Source of the DNA: Budorcas taxicolor
Lineage: Eukaryota; Chordata; Mammalia; Artiodactyla; Bovidae
Assembly (NCBI RefSeq): GCF_023091745.1
Contig: NC_068915.1
Coordinates: 32,170,001-32,234,000, forward strand
Length of the DNA: 64,000 bases
Reading direction: 5' to 3'
Shown piece after piece: positions 57,730-64,000 of the stretch (the stretch's first letter is position 1; each line of letters starts with the position of its first letter). The position numbers were made by a program, and so were the translations under genes. The notes beneath the pieces are model-generated. The model did no database searches. It had not been told where the DNA came from and saw only the letters and a list, made by a program, of their open reading frames with translations.

Positions 57730-58050
57730 GTAAGAATCTCAAACTAGTCAGTCCTAAAGGAAATAAACCCTTAGTATTCATTGGAAAGACTGATGGTAAA
57801 GCTGAAGCTCCAAAACTTTGGTCACCTGATGTGAAGAGCCGACTCATTGGAAAAAACCCTGATGCTGGGAAAGACTGAGGGCAGGAGGGGAAAGGAGCAA
57901 CAGAGAATGAGATTGTTGGATGGCATCACTGACCGAATGAACATGAATTTGAACAAACTCAAGGAGTTAGTGAAGGATGGGGAAGCCTGGTGTGCTGCAG
58001 TCAATAGGGTCACAAAGAGTGGGACACGACTTAGAGACTGAACAGCAACC
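57730..58050 (+). mobile_element. BovB LINE 3' end, right part
   Basis: It resumes at AATCTCAAACTAGTCAGTCCTAAAGG and runs through TCATTGGAAAAAACCCTGATGCTGGG and GGGTCACAAAGAGTGGGACACGACTTAGAGACTG to the (AAC)n tail. Together with 56955-57023 it forms one 5'-truncated copy. Confidence 0.92.
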
Positions 58051-58745
58051 ACCATTCAAAACCCCTTATGTTTCTTAGTTACTGCTTTCACTGTTACTAA
58101 TCTTTTCTTTAAAGCCATTATAACTCATATGGAGAGGGTTCACAAATGCCCTCTTTTTGTTCTATCTCTTTTCCCAAGCAGCACTTTTAATACAATTACA
58201 GGATTGTAGATATAATAGGGACTTAGGAAGTCATCAAATTCTATCTTTCCCTTAAATAAATATGGAAATTAAGTTGCAGACATTTGATGTTTTGCAGATG
58301 CTAAATACAGATTTTGTAATTAAAATAATATTTATCTACATTCTCTTTATCAACTGTTCTGAAAAACTAAGGAATGCTCAAGTTACACAATAACTAGAAG
58401 AGCTATATATATTCAGACACAACAATCTATAGTCATAGTGCTTCGTGCCTTTCCTACTGTGAATTCCTTACTCATTACTAACTTTAGTTAATTAAATTGG
58501 AAATTTTTATCCTGTGTTATCAAGTGTTTAGGTAAAACAAATGTGAAATTGCTTATTTCTTCCAGAATAAAAGCTAAGTCCTTTTCAGTTTTTCACTATT
58601 AATTAGTATGAATTCATGCCATCCTGTTAAATTACAACACCACTATACAACAATCAGAGCCTAGTGGAATGCAAAAATTCCCCAAGAGTGTGAGACCAGA
58701 TAGAAACATAAAAGAAGTATTGCTAGCAAAAAATAAAGTAAATTA
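58051..58745. other. GRID2: Intronic spacer, nothing recognised
   Basis: AT-rich; no gene or family identified. Confidence 0.45.
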
Positions 58746-58829
58746 TATTGGTTGTCCAAAAAGTTTGTTCAGGTTTTTTTCATAACATGTAACAGAAAAA
58801 CCTGGACAAACCTTTTAGCCAACCCAATA
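58746..58829. mobile_element. Mariner-type MITE
   Basis: An 84-bp near-palindrome begins TATTGGTTGTCCAAAAAG and ends CTTTTAGCCAACCCAATA, with TA at each end as mariner target duplication. The arms GTTCAGGTTTTTTTCAT and GTAACAGAAAAACCTGGAC pair with few mismatches. It has no coding capacity and would depend on a transposase elsewhere. Confidence 0.85.
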
Positions 58830-58859
58830 CTTGATTTTTGTGATAACTAAGACCTTCAC

Positions 58860-58907
58860 TTTTCATACTGTTCATGGGGTTCTCAAGGCAAGAATACTGA
58901 AGTGGTT
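58860..58907 (-). mobile_element. BovB 5' UTR fragment, inverted, joined to a sense 3' end
   Basis: TTCATACTGTTCATGGGGTTCTCAAGGCAAGAATACTGAAGTGG is the exact antisense type of the 5' BovB block seen in sense at 25370-25405 (CACTTCAGTATTCTTGCCTTGAGAACC). It changes to sense 3' BovB at about 58908. Confidence 0.85.
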
Positions 58908-59247
58908 TGCCTGCAAGGAGATCCAGCCAGTCCATTCTGAAGGAGATCAGCGCTGGGATTTCTTTGGAAGGAATGATGCTAAAGCTGAAACTCCAGTACT
59001 TTGGCCACCTCATGCGAAGAGTTGACTCATTGGAAAAGACTCTGATGCTGGGAGGGATTGGGGGCAGGAGGAGAAGGGGATGACAGAGGATGAGATGGCT
59101 GGATGGCATCACCTACTCCATGGACATGAGTTTGAGTGAACTCCGTGAGATGGTGATGGACAGGGAGGCCTAGCATGCTGCGATTCAAGGGATTGCAAAG
59201 AGTCAGACACGACTGAGTGACTAAACTGAACTGAACTGAACTGAAGG
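58908..59247 (+). mobile_element. BovB LINE, 3' end
   Basis: CTGCAAGGAGATCCAGCCAGTCC through GATGACAGAGGATGAGATGGCTGG and the GATTGCAAAGAGTCAGACACGACTGAG block to the repeated CTGAACTGAACTGAACTGAA tail at 59226-59246. It keeps several CpG sites, so it is rather young. Confidence 0.94.
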
Positions 59248-59312
59248 GTGGGCTACAGTCCACGGGGTTACAAAGAGTTGGACATGACTGAGTGACTAAC
59301 AACCTCAACAAC
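59248..59312 (+). mobile_element. Bov SINE 3' fragment
   Basis: GGTGGGCTACAGTCCACGGGGTTACAAAGAGTTGGACATGACTGAGTGACTAACAACC is the SINE 3' end and stands alone, directly after the BovB tail. Confidence 0.8.
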
Positions 59313-59330
59313 AACAAAGGGTATCTAAAA

Positions 59331-59559
59331 AGCGGCTTCCCAGTTGACACTAGTGGTAAAGAACACACCTGCCAACGCAGGAGCTGCAGGAGACACAGGT
59401 TCAGTCCCTCGGTTGGGAAGATCCCCTGAGGGAGAGCACTGTAACCCACTCCGGTGTTCTTGCCTGGAGAGTCCCCATGAACAGAGGCACCTGGTGGGCT
59501 ACAGTATAAGGGTCACAAAGAATTGGACACAACTGAAGCAACTTAGCACACAGGCATGC
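59331..59559 (+). mobile_element. Bov-tA group SINE with perfect 14-bp target-site duplication
   Basis: AAGGGTATCTAAAA flanks it at 59317-59330 and 59560-59573. Head GGCTTCCCAGTTGACACTAGTGG, B-box-like GGTTCAGTCCCTCGG, tail GGTCACAAAGAATTGGACACAACTGAAGCAACTTAGCACAC. Confidence 0.95.
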
Positions 59560-59761
59560 AAGGGTATCTAAAAGCTATGTGTGCTATATATTTTGGCTAA
59601 TATTGGCTTTATTGGTTAAATTCTTTATCCCTTATGACTATTGGGAAAATAATAAAGAAAAACATTTTTCCCAGAAGACAGTGATTGGATTTTAAATGAT
59701 TTTGATTTCCATTACTGAAGTATAATATATAACTGAATTTTCCTAGGGTATTTGTTTCTAT

Positions 59762-59779
59762 GGGACTTCCCTGGTGGCT
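59762..59779 (+). mobile_element. 18-bp SINE-head fragment between short direct repeats
   Basis: GGGACTTCCCTGGTGGCT is the 5' head of the Bov SINE. TTTCTAT occurs just before (59755-59761) and just after it (59780-59786). Too short to be certain. Confidence 0.4.
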
Positions 59780-60212
59780 TTTCTATAGTAAAACACATTA
59801 GTTTTCTTTTGTTTGTTTGTTTTTTTAAAATAAAGATTGTTTTACCAAGAGACATAAGACTAGAAAGGGCACAAGTAGGTGCCAGGACAGTAGGAGACTG
59901 AATTTTGTGGCCCTGTATGTAAATTTGTATCACCTGCACTCCTAACATGTGTAAAGACACAGAAGATTTTTTGGTGTATCACATAGACATTATAGGAGGA
60001 GAGAAGGTATTTCAGATCCTCAGAAGGCTTATAAGGCCATCTTGGCTGAGAGGCTAAAGGAACCTGTCAGGACTACTTGAAATAGAGATGTGTTGCTTGA
60101 AGAAGGCAAACAGGGGTGAAAGGTCTCCCAAGACAGGTATCTCCCCAAAGCCCACAAAAATCCTCAAAAAGGCAAAGAATCATCCTTTAAAATCATTCTG
60201 GCTCTGAAAGAC

Positions 60213-60750
60213 TATGGTGGGTAACTCTAATAAGGCCCCCAATTATTGTTATCTCCAAGTACTCAGGCTCTTGTGTTATCCCTTTCCCATAATTGCCAGA
60301 TATAATAATTTGTTTCTGATAAACAGAATACTCATTGTTGGATGTCACTCTTGAGACCAATTTACAAAGAGAGAATGGCTTCTGTTTTAGATTCCCCTCT
60401 CTCATGTCCTTGCTGTGAGAGAAGCCAGAAGGCCACTTTGTGAGCTGCTCTATAGAGTGGCCCACGTGGCAAGAACTGATTTTGTTTTCATCCAGAAAGT
60501 ATTTGAAGTCTACCAACAGCCATGGTAGTGAGCATGGAAGTAAATTCTCCTGATGTTGTGCCTTGAGATGGCAGTAGCCCCACCGATAGATAACTTAATT
60601 GCAGACTTGTGAAAGATCCTGAGCAAGAGGACCAAGAGAAGCCACGCCCAAGTTGCTAAGCCACAGGAACCATGGAACTATGAGGTGATCAATTAATCTG
60701 CTAATTATTTGGACGTAGCATGTTACATAAAAATAGACAACTAATACAGG
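60213..60750 (+). mobile_element. Ancient ERVL-MaLR-like LTR
   Basis: From TATGGTGGGTAACTCTAATAAGGCCCCCAATTATTG to AAATAGACAACTAATACAGG the order of phrases is that of a MaLR-type LTR: GGACC...GAGAAGCCACGCCCAAGTTGC, CACAGGAACCATGGAACTATGAG and the ACTAATACAG end. Names and boundaries need a consensus search. Confidence 0.5.
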
Positions 60751-61924
60751 AACAAAAACAAATTATGGGATATCAGTTAAAGTAACTTCTGTCCCCCACT
60801 GTTTCCAACCCCAAGCCCAGGGGACTTAAAGATACAGGATGAGAAGAAGGCGGGACTCTTTGGCTTCCTTTCACACCTAGATCTGAGCTGGAGAGAGGAA
60901 AAATATTGTATACTATATGATACTTTACTAGTTTTATTTGGGAATTTTTTAATGAATGGTGTCTCATAGTTCTGAAAATGACTGCAAAAGGGTTTACTGT
61001 CTAAGGATAAACTGAAAAGTATGGAGCTTGCCATATTTTCATAGAAGGATAAGGAAGATAAACGCAACTGAATAAATTTTATAGATAGACTCTGATACCA
61101 GAATACAGATACATTTTCATTATGTTCTTAGTTGAGTTTGTTTAATATACTCTGTGTGCACTCCTCTGGTGATCTTTTTTGTTGAAACATTGAACTGAGT
61201 GAGTTATATGCCTTGGTATTCAGTGGGATTGAGTTTACCCAGAGAAGAAATAAGAAATGTAATGTAATGTCAAGCTTGCATTAAATAAAGGTCACACATT
61301 TACCAGGACATGTTTGGTGAGTATATAAAAAAACATTGTTAGAACGGAAAGCAGCTCAAGCCCAACAGCCACGCAGTATAAAATTGTGCTCAATGAGCAA
61401 TACAACTGTGAGAGCTATCCCAGGCAGAGTGAAATATCGCCATACTCCATGCCAAGGACTGGGTTATTACTATAGCTGGCTTGTTTATCCTGAGTTTTTA
61501 ATTCCTCAAGTTTATAGCGCCAAAGCTTGGTTTTAGAAAAATACAGTGTTCATCCACAGTTTAAGTACAACCTACTTTGAAACAACACAGGACAGAATGA
61601 CTGCCTGGCCTATTATTACTGCCTTTTATTATTTGAAAACTGCCCTTTTTTTTTTTATTTTTTTTTTTTTTGCCTTACAGTTTTTTCTTCATCTGTCTAA
61701 ATTTGCTCGTTGTTAAATGTTTAAAAATGTGTTATGTTGCTTCATTCTTCTTTTCCTATGCTGTTCTCCTGCCTGGGTATCTCCTTCCCACACAACATCA
61801 ACCCAGCAGATTGCTGGATAGTCTTCAAAACTGTTCAAACGCAGCACAACATTTTCTTCTCTGTGAAGTTAAGCCCTCAAGGCAGAACTGACCATCTATC
61901 TTGCACAGGTATTTTGTCAATATT
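60751..61924. other. GRID2: Intronic spacer with T-rich tract
   Basis: No family recognised. A T-rich tract lies at 61647-61673. Frames here are random. Confidence 0.45.
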
Positions 61925-62065
61925 GCCCTTATAGTGCTTACTGCCTTTTATGACTGTCTACGCCTGGCATCAATCGCAATAAGCAGAGGGCTTGGCACAT
62001 AGTAATTTTTCCCCCAATATATTTGCTGAATCAATGTCAAATGAATGAATAAATACATGACATAA
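61925..62065 (+). mobile_element. L2 LINE 3' end
   Basis: CGCCTGGCATCAATCGCAATAAGCAGAGGGCTTGGCACATAGTAATT followed by ATATTTGCTGAATCAATGTCAAATGAATGAATAAATAC is the L2 terminal region. Confidence 0.6.
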
Positions 62066-62329
62066 AATCTCTATACACTCTTCTTCAATTCCTTTGTTTC
62101 TGTGTCCCTCATATGTGGCCACTACAACTCTAGATAGGCTCTTATCAATCATTATAGAGTGAACAATACTTCAATTAATGCAGTCTAATTGTGTGTGTGT
62201 GAGAACCTATTTAAACTAGAAGTCAAGGTACTTACTCTGTTGACTCAAATAGATATTTGGGGCCTTTAAAATAAATAATTGATTCTTTCCTAAAGTGAAA
62301 TCTGGCCTTTGCCTTCACTTAGTGGAGGT

Positions 62330-62760
62330 GATCACTAGACCTTGGGAATGTGATAACTGACTGGAATGTCTGTGATTTCCTGGCAAACCATGGGTCATGC
62401 TGGGTAGACTGACAATATGATTTAGAGTGAGGTTGGCCGCATCAGAGAGTACTATATTTAGGGTGGGTAGTGAGCATGCCATATGATTTAGGGCTAGAGC
62501 ATTGGTCCATGGGACTAGACCTCCTGTGATCAACCACAGGGACAATCAATCATGGCTAAATAATAAAACCCTAATATATATTCCAGACATTAAGGCTGCA
62601 GTGAGCTTTTCTGGACGACAGTTCTCAGAATACATGACCTCACATCAATGCCAAAAATGCAAGGCTGCCCAGACTCCACAGAGAGAAGAAAACAGAAGGT
62701 CCATGTCTAGTACTTTCTTAGATGCTGCCCTGAAAGTTTCTCCCTTTGGAGGATTTTATA
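62330..62760 (+). mobile_element. Possible ancient ERVL-type LTR remnant
   Basis: GGTCATGCTGGGTAGACTG, ATGATTTAGAGTGAGGTTGGCC, GGTCCATGGGACTAGACCTCCTGTGATCAACCACAGGG and an AATAAA at 62562-62567 followed by a GAGCTTTTCTGGACGACAG stretch resemble an old LTR with its polyadenylation site. The family is not certain. The 112-codon frame at 62502-62840 is probably chance. Confidence 0.3.
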
Positions 62761-62842
62761 TGAATCATGTCCCTGTTAAAAACCATAACCATGAGTATAA
62801 TCACTTTCTGGGAATCCTTACAGTAAATCAACAGACCTGAGG

Positions 62843-63405
62843 TGGTGATTGCAGCCATGAAATTAAAAGACGCTTTCTCCTTTTATGACCAGCCTAGACA
62901 ACATATTGAAAAACAGAGACATTACTTTGTCAACAAAGGTCCGTCTAGTCAAGGCTATGGTTTTTCCAGTGGTCATGTATGGATGTGAGAGTTGGACTAT
63001 AAAGAAAATTGAGCGCTGAAGAATTGATGCTTTTGAACTGTGGTGTTGGAGAAGACTCTTGACAGTCCCTTGAATTGCAAGGAGATCCAACTAGTCCATC
63101 CTAAAGGAGGTCAGTCCTGGGTGTTCATTGGAAGGACTGATGCTAAAGCTGAAACTCCAATATTTTGGCCACCTGATGCAAAGAGCTGACACATTTGAGA
63201 AGACCCTGATGCTGGGAAAGATAGAAGGCAGGAGGAGAAGGGGATGACAGAGGATGAGATGGTTGGATGGCAACACTGACTCAATGGACGTGGGTTTGGG
63301 TGAACTCCGGGAGTTGGTAATGGACAGGGAGGTCTGGCAGGCTGCAGTTCATGGGGTTGCAAAGAGTTGGTCACGACTGAGCTATTGAACTGAACTGAAC
63401 TGAGG
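62843..63405 (+). mobile_element. BovB LINE, 3' end, 10-bp flanking repeat
   Basis: GGTGATTGCAGCCATGAAATTAAAAGACGC through CTTGTTGACAAAG-complement blocks, TGTGGTGTTGGAGAAGACTC and GAGTTGGTCACGACTGAGC to ACTGAACTGAACTG. CTGAGGTGGT at 62837-62846 recurs at 63400-63409; part of it overlaps BovB-like bases on both sides, so the true duplication may be shorter. A 12-base gap at about 62880 removes the usual CTTGGAAGGAAAGT segment. Confidence 0.93.
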
Positions 63406-63409
63406 TGGT

Positions 63410-64000
63410 TTGGGGAATATCGTGAATTTGAAGTTGTTGTCGGAAGAGAGGGTGGTCTCATGTGGACTGAGCTCCCTTTAACTTTACAGTTGGCTACAGC
63501 TCTCCACAAGGGTAAATCAGTATGTGTGTGATATTGGGTAGAGATATTTGGGTGAAAGTATTTCAGTGCCACATAACTAATTTTTTTCACTTGACACAGG
63601 TCCTAAAAATTTGGTGATTAATATCAGTGTCATAGTTTATAACAAAAGTAAGACTTGTAGTGCCCTTCAGGATAGAATGACCCAAAAGAGCTGCTGAACT
63701 ATGGAAGACACTGTCCTTTAATACGAAGTGTGGTTGTAGCAGTGATGCCTCAATCCATGGGTGCTAGCCTATTTTTACTGCTTAAATTTCTGGTAATTTC
63801 CGAGAAATGGGATTTCAAATGAAGTATCTATTCTTGTAGCCTAAATATTATAAAACTTGTTCCTTTTCTGAATATTTCCTTAATGAGAGAAAACAAAACT
63901 ATTAATATATCTATAAAAAAGCAAACATCAAATGTATTCCTACACTGGATTCGTTCACAGAAACATTGTTCCCAAGGGAAGTTAGCCTATTTGCATTCTG
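63410..64000. other. GRID2: Intronic sequence, nothing recognised
   Basis: No gene, RNA or repeat family identified. Confidence 0.45.

Larger units (their letters stand above)
8779..64000 (-). other. GRID2: GRID2 upstream intron (end of probable intron 2, at least 55 kb)
   Basis: This is all sequence 5' of the exon on the transcribed strand. No second GRID2 exon was found, which fits the very large early introns of this gene in mammals. Insertions on the plus strand are antisense to GRID2 and those on the minus strand are sense. Both kinds are present. Confidence 0.8.

Noticed and set aside
3111..59573. tRNA genes suggested by GGTTCGATCC-like B-boxes
   Set aside because: All occurrences are the tRNA-derived heads of Bov SINEs; no complete cloverleaf was found.
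62502..62840. 112-codon frame with a Cys/His-rich piece as a small zinc protein
   Set aside because: Only one CQKC is present with no paired ligands, and the DNA looks like an old LTR with an AATAAA signal.
1..64000. A previously undescribed multi-gene system
   Set aside because: Apart from one GRID2 exon, the coding-like sequences are LINE remnants; no operon-like or clustered unknown genes exist.

Overview
The window is nuclear DNA of a ruminant, most likely a bovid (cattle, sheep, goat or close relative). It is AT-rich and gene-poor. It is full of families confined to or typical of ruminants: RTE-type BovB LINEs ending in repeated ACTGA, tRNA/BovA-derived SINEs (Bov-tA/BOV-A2 group), the ruminant L1 with its own 5' UTR, and ruminant ERV LTRs. 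Older mammal-wide fossils (MIR, L2, L1M, MER5-like, MaLR-like) lie between them. I cannot name the species or assembly from the sequence.

I find one real protein-coding segment. It is a single 285-bp exon of GRID2 (glutamate receptor delta-2) on the minus strand at 8494-8778, with a consensus donor and an acceptable acceptor. It is phase 1 at both ends and encodes part of the extracellular amino-terminal domain. By my recollection of the human gene it is exon 3. Everything else is then intron: 1-8493 is the start of the downstream intron (intron 3) and 8779-64000 is the end of the upstream intron (intron 2). No other exon, RNA gene or CpG-rich promoter was seen.

Layout: 1-8.5 kb holds MER5A-like, L1M, MIR, SINE and BovB fragments. 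The exon follows at 8.5-8.8 kb. From 9993 to 16892 there is an almost complete, inactivated L1 with a 17-bp target-site duplication, itself split by a solo LTR. From 17.9 to 31.2 kb there are SINEs and five BovB copies, including a long 5' BovB segment with endonuclease-like coding remnants. From 33 to 43.4 kb there is a dense SINE/BovB/L1M stretch, including a 70-bp BovB insertion. From 43.4 to 51 kb the DNA is mostly free of recognisable repeats and holds a candidate regulatory cluster near 49.4 kb and a possible decayed pseudogene. From 51.1 to 59.6 kb there are a young L1 tail, SINEs, an L1M fossil, a three-layer nest (BovB, then LTR, then SINE) and a mariner-type MITE. From 59.6 to 64 kb there are old LTR-like fossils and one BovB.

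There is no sign of a novel multi-gene system. The window's interest is mostly retrotransposition archaeology: nested insertions with readable target-site duplications, insertions that are only an A-rich tail, and inverted BovB chimeras. In addition, an X-box, E-box and octamer cluster in a quiet part of the intron may be a GRID2 regulatory element.
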